Shown: positions 1 to 10,356 of the stretch, one piece after another
Position numbering within the stretch: the first letter of the stretch is position 1
Layout of the letters: every line of letters starts with the position of its first letter
Assembly: GCF_040256395.1 (NCBI RefSeq)
Contig: NZ_CP158299.1
Coordinates: forward strand, 1,703,501-1,767,500
Direction of reading: 5' to 3'
DNA: 64,000 nucleotides
DNA from: Deinococcus sonorensis KR-87
GTDB taxonomy: Bacteria; Deinococcota; Deinococci; Deinococcales; Deinococcaceae
Made by a program: the position numbers and the translations under genes
The notes under the pieces: generated by a model
Databases searched by the model: none
What the model was told of the DNA's origin: nothing
The model's input: only the letters and a program-made list of their open reading frames with translations

Positions 1-1
1 G

Positions 2-739
2 CAGCATGGCCATGACCTGCTGGAGCGTTACCTGCGCAAGCGGCAGCTGCCGGTGCGGCAGCTGATGCGCACCAAGGTGCTGGAGGACGTGACCGACAAG
101 CTGGCCGGCACCCGCAACCCCGACGACTTGTACCTGGCGCTGCATGCCGGCAAGCTGACGCCCGGGATGGTGGCGCGGGTGCTGGCCCCCAGCAGCGAGC
201 CGGAACTGCGCGCGCCGGTCCCGCGCCCGACCCCGGTGCCGCGCGCGCCCGATGCGGAGCGGGTGTACGTGGAAGGGGTGCTGACCAGCGCCAAGCGTGG
301 GATGTGCTGCAACCCGATCCCCGGCGACCAGATCATGGCCTACATCACCCGCGGGCGCGGCTACACCATCCACCGCATCGACTGCCCGAACATGGTGCGG
401 CTGCTCAAGGACGAGCCGGAGGACCGCTGCCGCCCGGCGTCGTGGAATCCCAGCAGTCCGGGGCGCAGCACCGTGGATCTGGACGTGGTGGCCAACGACC
501 GCCCCGGTCTGCTGGCCGACGTGCTGGCCCAGCTGGTGCACGAGCGGCGCAGCCCGCTGAAGGTGCAGGCGGAGGTGCGCGGCCCCACCGCCCACATCCT
601 GTTGCGGCTGGACGTGGGTGACCACACCGACCTGACCCGCCTGGCCGACGGCATCCGGACGGTGGACGGGGTGCGCGACGTGCTGAGGATGGGCAACAAG
701 AACGGCCGCACTATTCCGAGTGGCGCCGGGCTGAGATAA
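2..739 (+). CDS. relA: Bifunctional (p)ppGpp synthetase/hydrolase, C-terminal part (5' end outside window)
   Basis: Only the last 245 codons are present; the reading frame is open from the window edge, so the catalytic hydrolase and synthetase domains lie upstream. What is visible is the regulatory half: a helical stretch with LERYLRKRQLPVRQL, then a conserved zinc-finger-like region (SAKRGMCCNPIPGDQIMAY, followed by GYTIHRIDCPN), then a C-terminal ACT domain (STVDLDVVANDRPGLLADV). This order is that of long RSH proteins, which make and degrade (p)ppGpp and sense the ribosome through this half. I cannot tell Rel from RelA or SpoT without the N-terminus; Deinococcus normally has a single bifunctional Rel. 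The protein ends in a taa at 737-739. Confidence 0.9.
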   Translation, partial: QHGHDLLERYLRKRQLPVRQLMRTKVLEDVTDKLAGTRNPDDLYLALHAGKLTPGMVARVLAPSSEPELRAPVPRPTPVPRAPDAERVYVEGVLTSAKRGMCCNPIPGDQIMAYITRGRGYTIHRIDCPNMVRLLKDEPEDRCRPASWNPSSPGRSTVDLDVVANDRPGLLADVLAQLVHERRSPLKVQAEVRGPTAHILLRLDVGDHTDLTRLADGIRTVDGVRDVLRMGNKNGRTIPSGAGLR

Positions 740-782
740 AGCCGCTTGAGCTGCCGTTCGCCGGATCTTCAGCTGCGGGCGG

Positions 783-794
783 TAGCATCGGAGC
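783..794 (+). promoter_or_regulatory. Leaderless promoter -10 (TAGCAT, six bases before ATG 795)
   Basis: TAGCAT at 783-788 is followed by exactly six bases and then ATG 795, with no ribosome binding site. This spacing puts the transcription start on or next to the start codon, the leaderless arrangement common in Deinococcus. It recurs at many genes in this window and supports this start. Confidence 0.55.
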
Positions 795-1655
795 ATGACG
801 CCCTCCTCCTCAGCGCCGACGGTCGTGGTGCGGCCCGCCAGCCACCGCAGCGTGGTGCCTCAGCTGCTGCGCTGGGGGCTCGCGGCCCTGCTGCTTGGGG
901 TGGCGGTGCTGCTGCTGCTGCCTCAGCTGCTCGGCTACCCGCGCTATGAGGTCAAGGGGGGGGTCCTGACCATCCGCAGCATCACCACCGAGCGGCGTGT
1001 CCGGGCCGGAACGTCGGTGCAGGCGGTGACGCTGCCCCCGCTGAGGCGCACCATGGGCACCTCCAGCGGGGGCACCTGCGTGGGCCGCTTTATGGCGGCC
1101 AGCGGGCAGCGCTACGAGCTGTACACCGACTGCTCCCCGCAGGTGCTGCTGTTCCAGGTGCCGGGCCGGCGGCCGGTGGCCATCACCCCGGCGGACCCCG
1201 GGGCGCTGCTGACCGCCCTGCAGAACGGCTCCACCGACACCTTCACGCTGCCGCGTCCGCGTGACATTCCGCTGCGCAGCTGGCTGATCGCGCTGCCGCT
1301 GATCGTGCTGGCGGGTGTGGTGCTGTGGCCGTGGCCGCCGCTGAGTTACCGCCTGACCCCCGAAGCGCTGGAGGTGCGGCGGCGGCTGGGTGTGGACCGT
1401 CTTCCGTACCGTACCCTCAGCGTGACCCCGGCCCGCAGCCTGCTGCGGGTGCGGTTGATGGGCACCGGCCTGCCCGGCTACTACACTGGCCTGCACGCCA
1501 CCGCCGACGGGCAGGTGATGGCGGTTGCCACCTCCGCCCAGGCGCCCGCCCTGCTGCTCACCAGCGGCGACACCACCTACTACCTGACGCCCGCCGATCC
1601 GGCCGCCCTGCTGGACGAACTGCGGCGGCGCGGCGCTACAATCCTGAGCGAGTGA
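795..1655 (+). CDS. Membrane protein with PH-like regions, function unknown
   Basis: A 286-residue protein with two hydrophobic segments: about residues 22-43 (rich in L, V and A) and about 155-178 ([21 protein letters not shown]). The segments between and after them have the alternating beta pattern of bacterial PH-type domains (for example [19 protein letters not shown], and later [21 protein letters not shown]), suggesting a membrane-anchored beta-rich protein, but I do not recognise a named family with certainty. The ATG at 795 is chosen because of the TAGCAT hexamer six bases upstream. Its stop overlaps the GTG start of the next gene (GTGA), so the two are probably translated together. 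No enzyme motif is visible. Confidence 0.75.
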   Translation: MTPSSSAPTVVVRPASHRSVVPQLLRWGLAALLLGVAVLLLLPQLLGYPRYEVKGGVLTIRSITTERRVRAGTSVQAVTLPPLRRTMGTSSGGTCVGRFMAASGQRYELYTDCSPQVLLFQVPGRRPVAITPADPGALLTALQNGSTDTFTLPRPRDIPLRSWLIALPLIVLAGVVLWPWPPLSYRLTPEALEVRRRLGVDRLPYRTLSVTPARSLLRVRLMGTGLPGYYTGLHATADGQVMAVATSAQAPALLLTSGDTTYYLTPADPAALLDELRRRGATILSE

Positions 1656-2626
1656 CCGCCTCCCGCACCATCGTCCTGCTGCCTGACCTGGGCGACCTGC
1701 TGCGCCTGCAGCCGCACTACAACGCGGCCACGGTGGTGGAGCTGGCCCGGACGCTCGGCACGGACGCGGTGCTGTGGCTGAGCGGTCCCGACCCGGAACA
1801 CCCGGTCCGCGACGCGCTGGGCGCGGCGGGTCTGCCGGTGCAGGAGCTCAGCCCCGAGTGGGCCTGGGCCGAGCAGGAGCATCAGCAGCTGCAGGAGTTC
1901 CTGAACCAGTTTCCTCAGGGCCGTGAGCGGCTGCGGACGGCGGCGCAGGCGGAGGCGGCGATGCAGCAGGCCCTGACCGGTCCGCTGACGCTGGAGCGGC
2001 TCATCAGCGCCGATCTGCTGGCACAGCTGGCCGACTCCCACCGGGCGCTGGCCGCCGCCCTGGACGAGGGGCCCGGTACCCGCTGGCAGCAGCGGCGGCT
2101 GGACACGCTGGCGGAGCGGCTGGACGGCCACAGTGGGCCGGCGCTGGCCGCGCTGGACGACCTGCCGGGCCTGCTGGAACGGCTGCCGCAGGCCCGGCTG
2201 CCGGACGCCAGCTCATTCGCGCCGGGCGAGGCGTCGCGGCTGCGGGCCCTGGCCGACCGTGCCGAGCAGCTGCACGAGGACGACGACCTGAGCGCGTTGC
2301 TGGACGCCCTGGAGCGGGAGACGGGCGACGCCATCACCCCCCGGGCCGAACTGGATTACGCGGCGGCGGGGATCCGGCTGGCGGTGGGCGATCTGCCGGG
2401 CGCGCGGGCGCTGCTGGAGCGCGCCGCTCATAGCCTCGCCGACCATCCGCGCAGCCTGCCGGGGCTGGTGCTGGCCCGGCTGGGACAGGTGCGCGACGCC
2501 CAGGGCGACCGCGACCTGGCCGTCCGGGCGTACCGGGCGGTGCTGGCGCTGGGCTTCGTGCCGCAGGTGGCCCGCGACACCGCCGAGGCCGGACTGAAGG
2601 CCGCGTTCGTCCTGGACCTGGAGTAG
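1652..2626 (+). CDS. Hypothetical protein with C-terminal TPR-like helices
   Basis: The GTG at 1652 overlaps the stop of the preceding gene (GTGA), giving 324 residues; the frame is open further upstream, but that part would lie inside the previous gene. The N-terminal 60 residues look like a small alpha/beta fold ([38 protein letters not shown]). The middle is long amphipathic helices rich in L, A and Q, and the last 100 residues resemble TPR hairpins ([53 protein letters not shown]). No catalytic motif is seen. It is probably a lineage-specific protein working with the upstream membrane protein, but its function is unknown. Confidence 0.7.
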   Translation: MTASRTIVLLPDLGDLLRLQPHYNAATVVELARTLGTDAVLWLSGPDPEHPVRDALGAAGLPVQELSPEWAWAEQEHQQLQEFLNQFPQGRERLRTAAQAEAAMQQALTGPLTLERLISADLLAQLADSHRALAAALDEGPGTRWQQRRLDTLAERLDGHSGPALAALDDLPGLLERLPQARLPDASSFAPGEASRLRALADRAEQLHEDDDLSALLDALERETGDAITPRAELDYAAAGIRLAVGDLPGARALLERAAHSLADHPRSLPGLVLARLGQVRDAQGDRDLAVRAYRAVLALGFVPQVARDTAEAGLKAAFVLDLE

Positions 2627-2705
2627 GGCGGATGGGGTGCGGATCGGCGGCCACTGGGCAGCGGGATCCTGATGGTGCTCCCGGCGGCTATGGCACACTC
2701 GCGGC

Positions 2706-3674
2706 ATGCAAATTCTGATTCTGGGCGGCACCGGGTTTATCGGCGGCCAGCTGGCCCGCACCTTCGCCGCCGCAGGCCACCGGGTGAGCGTCCTGGCGCG
2801 TGGCCAGACGCCGGCCGCGCTGCCCGCCGGGGTGGAGCGGCTGACCGGCGACCGGGACGCCCCCGGCGGTCTGCGGGCCCTGGACGGTCCGCAATGGGAC
2901 GTCTGCGTGGACCTCAGCGGCTACCTGCCCCAGCAGGTGCAGGCCAGCGGCGAGCGCCTGAGCGGGGTGGGCCGGTACGTGTTTGTGAGCGCAGCGGCGG
3001 CCTACGGGGACCCGCAAGGCCCCGTCACCGAAACGGACCTCACGCCGCGCCTGACGCCGGCCGAACAGGACGCGGTGCAGCGGGTTGAGCACCTGGATGA
3101 CCGCACCTACGGCCCCTCGAAGGTGGCCTGCGAGGACCGGCTCCGGGACCTGTTCGGCGACCGGCTGACGGTGCTGCGCCCCCAGGTGGTGACCGGACCG
3201 GGCGACCCGACGCCGCGGTACGTGCCGTGGCTCGTACGCGCTGCCCAGGCAGGCCCGCTGCTCGTTCCCGGCGACGGAAGCGATCACCTGCAGGTGATTG
3301 ACGTGCGCGACGTGGCCGCCTTCACGGTGCGGGTGCTGGAGGCGGACCTGGGCGGCGTGTACAACCTGGCCGGGCCGCGCCTGACCTGGGCGGAGTTCGT
3401 GCGCGTCCTTGGCGCGGAGCGGCCGGTGTGGGTGGGCCTGGAGACGCTGGCGGCGCACGGCATCCCGCTCTCGCGGTTTCCGCTCTACCGGCCCGCGGGC
3501 GGCGTCCGCAGCGGGCTGATGTACGTCAGCAGCGCCCGGGCACAGGCCGCCGGACTGACGCTGACCGCGCCCGAAGTGACGGCCCAGGACACCCGGGCGG
3601 CCCTCGGCGAAGCGCTGAACCACGCGCCCGCCCCGGACCCAGACCTGCAGCGCCTGCTCGCCCTGCTCGCCTGA
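2706..3674 (+). CDS. NAD-dependent epimerase/reductase (extended SDR family)
   Basis: The 322-residue protein opens with the Rossmann signature GGTGFIGGQLARTFAAAGH, typical of extended short-chain dehydrogenases that bind NAD(P). The central part has the expected YGPSK segment (Tyr and Lys of the YxxxK catalytic pair) and later LRPQVVTGPGDPTPRYVPW, usual in UDP-sugar epimerase-like proteins. The substrate cannot be read from sequence. The start at ATG 2706 has the weak hexamer CACACT six bases upstream, a one-base variant of the leaderless pattern. A strong hairpin follows the gene, which converges on citrate synthase. Confidence 0.85.
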   Translation: MQILILGGTGFIGGQLARTFAAAGHRVSVLARGQTPAALPAGVERLTGDRDAPGGLRALDGPQWDVCVDLSGYLPQQVQASGERLSGVGRYVFVSAAAAYGDPQGPVTETDLTPRLTPAEQDAVQRVEHLDDRTYGPSKVACEDRLRDLFGDRLTVLRPQVVTGPGDPTPRYVPWLVRAAQAGPLLVPGDGSDHLQVIDVRDVAAFTVRVLEADLGGVYNLAGPRLTWAEFVRVLGAERPVWVGLETLAAHGIPLSRFPLYRPAGGVRSGLMYVSSARAQAAGLTLTAPEVTAQDTRAALGEALNHAPAPDPDLQRLLALLA

Positions 3675-3692
3675 ACGTGCCGGGACAGCAAT

Positions 3693-3720
3693 GGGGCGGG
3701 GGCCCGCAGACCCCCGCCCC
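3693..3720. terminator. Bidirectional terminator hairpin between convergent genes
   Basis: GGGGCGGGGG at 3693-3702 pairs perfectly with CCCCCGCCCC at 3711-3720 across an 8-base loop. It lies between the stops of the epimerase (plus) and citrate synthase (minus), so it can serve both. There is no T-tract. Confidence 0.6.
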
Positions 3721-3731
3721 GTGTCCGCTCC

Positions 3732-4865
3732 TCAGCGGTCCTGCAGCTGGACGTAGTGCTGGTTGGTGGCGCCGGTGTACTCGGCGTCCGGGCGCAGCAG
3801 GCGGTTGTCGCGCTCGTACTCGATTACGCTGGCGCACCAGCCGCTGATGCGGGCCAGCGCGAAGATCGGGGTGAAGTAGGCCTTCTGGATGCCCAGATCG
3901 CTGTAGACGGTGCCGCTGTAGAAGTCCACGTTCGGGTAGATGCCCTTGCTGCCCAGTCGGTCCACCACGGTCTTCTCGATGGTTTCCAGGATCTGGTAGT
4001 AGTGGCTCTTGCCCTGCTTCTCGGCCACGTGCGCGGCGTAGTCGCGCAGCACCCGGCTGCGCGGGTCGAAGTACTTGTAGACGCGGTGCCCCACGCCCAT
4101 CACCTTCTCCTTGCGGTCCAGCTTGTCGGTGATGTAAGAGGCGGCCTTGTCGGGCGTGCCGATCTCGTCCAGCATGTCCATCACGGCCTCGTTGGCGCCC
4201 CCGTGCAGCGGGCCTTTCAGCGCCCCGATGGCACTCACGATGGCGCTGTACTGATCCGAGAGGGTGCTGGCGGTGGCGATGGCCGTGAAGGTGCTGGCGT
4301 TCATGCCGTGGTCGGCGTGCAGCACCAGCGCGATGTCAAAAAGGCGCGCCTGCTCGGCGGTCGGCTCCTGACCGGTCAACATGTACAGGAAGTTGCCGGC
4401 GTGCGTCAGGTCCAGGCGCGGCGCAACCGGCTCCTGGCCCTCCTGGGCGCGGTTGATGGCTGCGATGATGGTGGCGAACTGCGCGATCATGCGCCGCGAG
4501 ATGGCGGTGCGGGCGGCCTCGCTGGTCTCCTCGGCCTGCGGATCAAAGAGGCCCAGGTGCGACACGGCGGTGCGCAGCGCCTGCATCGGATGCACGCCGC
4601 GCGGGAAGGCCTTGATGACCTCCACCAGCTCGCCCGGAATTTCGCGGTTGGCCTTCAGGTCGGCGTCGAACTCGGCCAGTTCCTGCGCGTTCGGCAGGCG
4701 GCCCAGCAGCAGCGCCAGACTCAGTTCCTCGAAGGTGCTGTTCTCGGCCCACTCCTGGATCGGAATGCCCAGATGGGTGAGGATGCCCTCCGTACCGTTG
4801 ATGAAGGTCAGCTTGCTCTCGGTGAAGAGCACCCCTTCCAGCCCCTTGGCAATGGTCGTCGTCAT
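3732..4865 (-). CDS. gltA: Citrate synthase
   Basis: Condenses acetyl-CoA with oxaloacetate to citrate at the entry of the TCA cycle. The 377-residue protein is the short type found in many Gram-positive and Deinococcus-Thermus bacteria. The catalytic triad is visible: His221 in GPLHGGANE, His260 in VGHRVYKYFDPR, and Asp314 in PNVDFYSG. HADHGMNAST is the other hallmark of the family. TAGAGT lies eight bases before ATG 4865, close to the leaderless pattern. The gene stands alone in transcription: the next minus-strand gene ends 76 bases away downstream in sequence and has its own promoter. Confidence 0.97.
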   Translation of the reverse strand: MTTTIAKGLEGVLFTESKLTFINGTEGILTHLGIPIQEWAENSTFEELSLALLLGRLPNAQELAEFDADLKANREIPGELVEVIKAFPRGVHPMQALRTAVSHLGLFDPQAEETSEAARTAISRRMIAQFATIIAAINRAQEGQEPVAPRLDLTHAGNFLYMLTGQEPTAEQARLFDIALVLHADHGMNASTFTAIATASTLSDQYSAIVSAIGALKGPLHGGANEAVMDMLDEIGTPDKAASYITDKLDRKEKVMGVGHRVYKYFDPRSRVLRDYAAHVAEKQGKSHYYQILETIEKTVVDRLGSKGIYPNVDFYSGTVYSDLGIQKAYFTPIFALARISGWCASVIEYERDNRLLRPDAEYTGATNQHYVQLQDR

Positions 4866-4941
4866 TTGCCCCTACTCTAGCACCCCCCCTCCGGGCGCCC
4901 GAACGGTTCCTGTTCAGGTGACACCCGGCCGTTGGGGACGA

Positions 4942-6396
4942 TTACGATTCCAGAAAGGCGGCCTTGATCAGCCGCATCAGGTCGGTGGTGCCGTAGCGCT
5001 GCACCAGTTTCAGGCTGCTGGGGTACGCGGCGGCGGTGGCCTCCACCTGCCGGAACATCCGGTCGAACACCTCGTCCGGCATGTTCATGGCCGGCGTCAG
5101 GCGCATGGTGCGGGCCGCGTTCAGCGAGAAGTTCATCAGCACGCCGTGCCGGTAGAACGCCACCAGGGCCAGCGCCCCGGTCGCCTCGCTGATCAGGTGC
5201 GCCTGGAAGCCCAGCGGCAGCCGCGCCACCGGCCGGAAGTTCATCGCGAACAGCATGCCGGCCCCGCGCACGTCCTCCAGCAGGGCTGGGTAGCGCTGCT
5301 GCATCGCCTGCAGCCGCTTCAGGCCGCGCTCGCCCATCTGGCGGGAGCGCGCCGGGTAGTCGTGGTCCATCAGCAGTTCCAGACTCTTGAGGCCCACCGC
5401 CATGGCCAGCGAGTTGCCGCCGAAGGTGTTGCTGTGGACCTTGACCGTCTCGAAGCTGCCGAGCATCCGCTTGTAGATGTCGTGCCGCACGATGGTGGCG
5501 CCCACCGGCACCATGCCGCCGCCCAGCGGCTTGGCCAGCGTCAGGATGTCCGGCTCCAGCCCGCCCGCAATGCTCTCGAACCAGTGGCCGGCGCGGCCCA
5601 GTCCGGTCTGGATCTCGTCGGCGATCACCAGGATGCCGTCCTTGCGGCACAGCTCGCCCAGCCGCTTCAGGAAGCCGGGTGGCGGAATCCGCACGCCGGC
5701 CTCGCCCAGAATCGGCTCCACGATCACCGCGATGATCCGGTCCGGCCCGATGCGCTTGAGGGTGCGCTCCAGCGTGCTGGCGTCCCCGAACGGCAGCGTG
5801 ATCACGTTGGGCGACAGCAGGTTCTGGAAGGGGCCCTGCAGGGTGGGGTTCGGGGTGAGCGACAGGGCCCCCAGCGTCTTGCCGTGGTAGGCCCGCGTGA
5901 AGTTGACGATGTAGCGGGCCTTGGGCCGCGCCGCCTTGGCGAACTTGATGGCCGCCTCGATCGCCTCGGCGCCGCTGTTGGAGAAGAACACCCGCGACGT
6001 GCTGTGGCTGGGCGCCTCCCGGCTGAGCAGCCGCACCAGATTGGCCTCCAGCGCGGACCGCCAGGGGGTGGCGATCTGCTGCGAGAGCATCACCTGATCG
6101 GTGTGTTCCAGCACCTGCCGCAGAAACAGGTTCAGCTCCGGGGGGTTGTCGCCGAACGGCAGCGCGGCGTACCCGGAGGCGTTGATCACGCCGTGGCCGC
6201 TGGGGTCCTGCAGTTCCCAGGGACTCTGCACCTGCATCGGGCCGATGACGCCCAGCACGTCCAGCAGCTGCATCAGCTTGCCGTTGCCGTAATTCTGTTC
6301 CAGCTCGATGCTGCGCCGCGCCGACAGTTTTCCGTTGAGCACGTCGTCGGCGCGGATGAAGCCCCCGGAGGTGGCCGGGGTGGGGGAGAAGGTCAT
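4942..6396 (-). CDS. Class III PLP-dependent aminotransferase
   Basis: A 484-residue fold-type I aminotransferase. Visible family marks are FFSNSGAEAIEAAIKFAK (phosphate-binding region), RAYHGKTLGALSLT, VEPILGEAGVRIPPPGFL, the Asp of LVIADEIQTGLGR (contacts PLP nitrogen) and the Schiff-base lysine in ILTLAKPLGGGMVPVGA. The set is shared by ornithine, acetylornithine, putrescine and other omega-amino acid aminotransferases, so the substrate is open; the long N-terminus resembles the putrescine/ornithine branch. The start is well supported: TACAAT followed by six bases and ATG 6396 on the minus strand, with no ribosome binding site. Confidence 0.88.
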   Translation of the reverse strand: MTFSPTPATSGGFIRADDVLNGKLSARRSIELEQNYGNGKLMQLLDVLGVIGPMQVQSPWELQDPSGHGVINASGYAALPFGDNPPELNLFLRQVLEHTDQVMLSQQIATPWRSALEANLVRLLSREAPSHSTSRVFFSNSGAEAIEAAIKFAKAARPKARYIVNFTRAYHGKTLGALSLTPNPTLQGPFQNLLSPNVITLPFGDASTLERTLKRIGPDRIIAVIVEPILGEAGVRIPPPGFLKRLGELCRKDGILVIADEIQTGLGRAGHWFESIAGGLEPDILTLAKPLGGGMVPVGATIVRHDIYKRMLGSFETVKVHSNTFGGNSLAMAVGLKSLELLMDHDYPARSRQMGERGLKRLQAMQQRYPALLEDVRGAGMLFAMNFRPVARLPLGFQAHLISEATGALALVAFYRHGVLMNFSLNAARTMRLTPAMNMPDEVFDRMFRQVEATAAAYPSSLKLVQRYGTTDLMRLIKAAFLES

Positions 6397-6439
6397 GCGG
6401 GGATTGTAGAGGAGACGGTCATGAGCCGTCGGTGTCCCA

Positions 6440-7051
6440 TCAGTCGAACTCGGTGGGCGCGTCCGGCTGACCCCAGCGCTGCACCATGCGCCGTACCTGC
6501 TCGGGAGTGTTGCGGCCCAGGCTGAGCGGGGGCAGCTCGTCCAGCGTGAAGAAGCCGCTCTCCAGCGTCTCGATGTTGTCCGGCTGCGGCTGCGGCTCGC
6601 CGGTCAGCTCGCACGCCACGAACACCTTCCACACGCTCCACAGGTCCGGCGGGTGCCCGTGCTGGTCCTTGTCCAGCACCGCCAGCAGGCGCAGCGCCCG
6701 CACCGGGTAGCCGGTCTCCTCAAGCGTCTCGCGCACCGCGATCTGGCCCGGTCCCTCGCCCGGGTCGGCCCAGCCGCCCGGCAGGCTCCAGCGTCCGTCC
6801 TGGCGCTCGCGGGTCAGCAGCACCCGGCCCGCCTGAACCACCACCGCCCGCACGTCCAGCTTGGGCGTCAGGTAGCCGCGCTCCAGCTGCAGCAGGTCCA
6901 GCGCGGCCGGTGCGTCCAGAGTGCCCACCTCGGCCATCAGGCGGGCCGTCAGCCGCTGCAGCTGTTCGTAGCGGGCCACGTCGTAGGGGTCGCGGGTGTA
7001 GGTCAGGCCCGCCTGGGCAATGGACATCAGTTCGCGCAGCACCTCAATCAT
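6440..7051 (-). CDS. Nudix hydrolase with NUDIX_N domain
   Basis: From ATG 7051 the protein has 203 residues. The N-terminal 60 residues ([26 protein letters not shown]) match the helical domain that precedes some Nudix hydrolases acting on X-linked nucleoside diphosphates such as ADP-ribose. The Nudix box is complete: a GG, then G-x5-E-x7-REx2EExGY, read as [22 protein letters not shown]. It therefore hydrolyses a nucleoside diphosphate linked to another group; the substrate is not determined. Deinococcus genomes are known for many Nudix proteins. TACCCT lies six bases before the ATG, so the gene is probably leaderless and divergent from the next gene, sharing a 60-bp promoter region. Confidence 0.87.
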   Translation of the reverse strand: MIEVLRELMSIAQAGLTYTRDPYDVARYEQLQRLTARLMAEVGTLDAPAALDLLQLERGYLTPKLDVRAVVVQAGRVLLTRERQDGRWSLPGGWADPGEGPGQIAVRETLEETGYPVRALRLLAVLDKDQHGHPPDLWSVWKVFVACELTGEPQPQPDNIETLESGFFTLDELPPLSLGRNTPEQVRRMVQRWGQPDAPTEFD

Positions 7052-7057
7052 GGCTCC

Positions 7058-7105
7058 AGGGTAGTGTGCGCCGCCGGCCGCCGGGTGCCCAGCGTCCACT
7101 ACACT
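7058..7105. promoter_or_regulatory. Divergent leaderless promoters for Nudix and FAH genes
   Basis: On the minus strand TACCCT (7063-7058) is six bases before ATG 7051. On the plus strand TACACT (7100-7105) is six bases before ATG 7112. The two -10 elements face away from each other in a 60-bp gap, and neither gene has a ribosome binding site. Confidence 0.55.
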
Positions 7106-7111
7106 CCTGGC

Positions 7112-7873
<762 letters not shown>

Positions 7874-7946
7874 GGCGGCAACGATGAAGGCCCCTTATCA
7901 TGAAGTTGGGCCTGAATTTCATCTTTGAAGAAGCTGTAAAGATACA

Positions 7947-9221
7947 GTGAACGTCGTGCCCACTCAAGTTCGCGCGGCTGTCCTGGCCGCTCTGCTGCTG
8001 TCTCCCGCCGCTGCGGCCAGCCCGGCCACCGAGCTGTTTCAGACGGTCAGCACCCAGCTGGTCCAGAACTACTACGGCTGGTCCGACCTTGACCGCCCGG
8101 CCCTGGTGGAGCGTTACCGCCACACTCTGGACGACGCGTGCGCCGCCGCCGGCGACACCTGCAGCTACGACCAGGGCCGGGCGGTCCTGAAAACGATGCT
8201 GGCCGAGCTGCACGACGCGCACACCAGCGTCAAGGACGCCGAGGCGGCCGAGCGGCTGCGCGAGGTGCAGGAGGACCTGACGGTGCCGCGCAGCGGAGCG
8301 CGGGTGGTGTCGCTGCCGCAGGGCCTGCTGGTGGTGAGCGTCATGCCCGGCAGCCCGGCGGATCAGGCGGGCCTGCGCTCATTTGACCTGCTGACGACCG
8401 TGCAGGGCCAGCCGGCCGGGCTGAACCGTGCCCAGGACGCCAGCGCCTTCGTGCGGCTGGAGCGGGCGGCCCAGCCGTTCACGGTGGAGCGGCGGCGGGC
8501 GGGCGCGCCGGACCAGACGCTCAGCGTGGGCACCGCGCCGCTCAAGGCCCGCGACGAGCCGGTGCTCAGCTGGCTCGACCGCCCGGAGGGCCGGGTGGCC
8601 CTGATCCAGTACCCCACCTTTCTGTCGGGCGACAGCGCCGCGCTGTTCCTGAAGCGTCTCACGGAAGCGCAGCAGGGCGGGGCCAAAGGGCTGGTCATCG
8701 ACCTGCGCTACAACGGCGGCGGCCGGCTGGATCAGTGTGTGTCGGCGGTCAGCGCCTTCGGGCCCACCATGTATCAGGCGCGCTGGACGCAGGGCAGCAT
8801 GATCTATGCCGCGCTGGACGGCCACCCCGGCTCCCCGCCGATGGTGCGGGGGGCCGCGCCGGAGCACGCGCTGTGGAACGTGCACCAGAACGGGCCGGTG
8901 ACGCTGCTGGTGGGCGGCAACACCGCCTCCTGCGCGGAGGTGTTCGGCTACTTTGCCCGCAAGGATGGCGCCACCCTGGTGGGCGAGGCCACCAAGGGCG
9001 TCATGAACAGCGGCGTGAACTTCGTGCCGCTGCCGGACCGGGGCGTGCTGAGTCTCACCACCCTGCGCGCCTTTGACAGCGCGGGCCAGCCGCTGCCGGA
9101 CCACCTGGAGCCGGACGTGCTGGCCCCCACCGACATCAGTCAGCTGACCACCCAGGGCCAGGACACCACCCTGCAGGCGGCGCTGGCTCAGATGGAGCAG
9201 CCCAGGGCCGCCGCTCGCTGA
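7947..9221 (+). CDS. S41 family (C-terminal processing-type) serine protease, secreted
   Basis: About 424 residues. The N-terminus is a signal peptide (VRAAVLAALLLSPAAAASPA), so it acts in the cell envelope. An N-terminal helical part with MLAELHDAHTSV precedes a PDZ domain (GLLVVSVMPGSPADQAGLRSFDLLTTV) and the S41 core: GLVIDLRYNGGGRLDQ, the nucleophile in GNTASCAEVFGYF and the base lysine in LVGEATKGVMNSG. It should cleave C-terminal tails of envelope proteins or peptides. Two GTG starts are possible (7947 and 7956); TACAGT at 7943-7948 is seven bases before GTG 7956, which slightly favours the shorter form. The choice does not alter the signal peptide. Confidence 0.88.
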   Translation: MNVVPTQVRAAVLAALLLSPAAAASPATELFQTVSTQLVQNYYGWSDLDRPALVERYRHTLDDACAAAGDTCSYDQGRAVLKTMLAELHDAHTSVKDAEAAERLREVQEDLTVPRSGARVVSLPQGLLVVSVMPGSPADQAGLRSFDLLTTVQGQPAGLNRAQDASAFVRLERAAQPFTVERRRAGAPDQTLSVGTAPLKARDEPVLSWLDRPEGRVALIQYPTFLSGDSAALFLKRLTEAQQGGAKGLVIDLRYNGGGRLDQCVSAVSAFGPTMYQARWTQGSMIYAALDGHPGSPPMVRGAAPEHALWNVHQNGPVTLLVGGNTASCAEVFGYFARKDGATLVGEATKGVMNSGVNFVPLPDRGVLSLTTLRAFDSAGQPLPDHLEPDVLAPTDISQLTTQGQDTTLQAALAQMEQPRAAAR

Positions 9222-9257
9222 CGCCGCCCTGCACCGCCTGCCTCACCCGGTCCGTGT

Positions 9258-9269
9258 TAGCGTGGCCGG
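9258..9269 (+). promoter_or_regulatory. Leaderless promoter -10 (TAGCGT) of the sulfite-exporter gene
   Basis: TAGCGT at 9258-9263, six bases, then GTG 9270. The same spacing as at other leaderless genes of the window, here with a GTG start. Confidence 0.5.
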
Positions 9270-10019
9270 GTGATTCTTGCTGTGCTTGCAATCGGCCTGC
9301 TGGCGGGCGTGCTGGGGGCCATCCTCGGCCTGGGCGGCGGCGTGGTGGTGGTGCCGGCCCTGGAGTTCGTGCTGCCGTACTTTCACACCACCATCACCAT
9401 CACCCAGGCGGTGGCGGTCAGCCAGATCGGGGTGCTGGCGGTCGGGCTGGCCGGTACCGCCGGCTACCTGCGCCAGGGCCTGATCCGGGCCCGGACCGGC
9501 TACCTGCTCTCGCCCTACACCATTCTGGGCGGCGTGGTGGGTAGCTGGCTGGGCCTGCGGCTGCCGGCCCGGGTGGTGGCCACCGTGTTCGCGGTGCTGC
9601 TGCTGTACAGCGCCTACAACCTGCTGCAGGGCCTGCGCCGCGAGGAGCGCGAGCGGGAGCCGAGCCGGCTGGTGCCGCCGGCCATGACGCTGGCCGGCAT
9701 CATGAGCGGGCTGCTGGGCATCGGCGGGGGCACAGTGCAGGTGCCGGTCATGAACCTGCTGGGCGGCATCCCGATCCGGCAGGCCATCGCCACCAGCACC
9801 TTCATCATGGGCCTCACCGCCGTGGCCAACGCGCTGGTGTACAGCGCCGGCGGGGTGCTGAACTACCAGATGGCGGCGGCCGTGTCGCTGGGCGTGCTGG
9901 TGGGGGCGCGGCTCGGCACCGGGCTGGCCGCGCGCATCAGCGCCCGCAACCTGAAACTCTTCTTCAGCCTGCTGCTGATCTTCACGGCGCTGCAGCTGCT
10001 CTGGAAATACTGGGGGTAA
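9270..10019 (+). CDS. TSUP family (TauE/SafE) membrane permease, probable sulfite/sulfonate exporter
   Basis: A 249-residue polytopic membrane protein of about seven to eight helices. The two halves each start with the glycine-rich TSUP repeat: [22 protein letters not shown] at the N-terminus and [26 protein letters not shown] in the middle. Members export or import sulfite, sulfoacetate or related organosulfur anions. The next two genes (DUF1634 and a sulfurtransferase) support a sulfur role. GTG 9270 is chosen from the TAGCGT six bases before it. Confidence 0.9.
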   Translation: MILAVLAIGLLAGVLGAILGLGGGVVVVPALEFVLPYFHTTITITQAVAVSQIGVLAVGLAGTAGYLRQGLIRARTGYLLSPYTILGGVVGSWLGLRLPARVVATVFAVLLLYSAYNLLQGLRREEREREPSRLVPPAMTLAGIMSGLLGIGGGTVQVPVMNLLGGIPIRQAIATSTFIMGLTAVANALVYSAGGVLNYQMAAAVSLGVLVGARLGTGLAARISARNLKLFFSLLLIFTALQLLWKYWG

Positions 10020-10022
10020 GCC

Positions 10023-10310
10023 ATGACCGAACCGAACAAGCAAAGCGGCGCGCCGCCGTCCGAACAGGCCGGGCTGCCGGCGTGGCTGTTCCCCGCCGGC
10101 TTCTGGGTGGCGGTGGTGCTGCTGGCCATCACGCTGCTGGTGCCGGCCTTCGCCCGCTATGCGGTGTCGTGGGTGATGCTGGTCCCGGTGCTGGCGGCCC
10201 TGTACGTGATGCTCAGCGGCTGGCGGCACGACCGGCGGCTGAGCGTGGCCGCGCTGATCGCGCTGGCGGGGCTGGTGGTGGTGTTCCTGGTCAAGAACGC
10301 GCTGGCCTGA
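10023..10310 (+). CDS. Small membrane protein, DUF1634 family
   Basis: A 95-residue protein with a soluble N-terminus of about 25 residues followed by three hydrophobic segments ([22 protein letters not shown], then [17 protein letters not shown], then [16 protein letters not shown]). DUF1634 proteins are typically encoded next to TSUP permeases, as here, three bases after the permease stop. It is probably a partner subunit of the exporter; the biochemical role is unknown. Confidence 0.8.
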   Translation: MTEPNKQSGAPPSEQAGLPAWLFPAGFWVAVVLLAITLLVPAFARYAVSWVMLVPVLAALYVMLSGWRHDRRLSVAALIALAGLVVVFLVKNALA

Positions 10311-10356
10311 GGCCGGCGGGGTGGTCAGGGCCGGGCCGGATGCCTATGCTGGCCGC

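Noticed and set aside
4381..6525. Very long open frame on the plus strand antisense to citrate synthase and the aminotransferase
   Set aside because: It mirrors two well-conserved minus-strand genes and has the composition expected of GC-rich antisense frames; no domain is seen.
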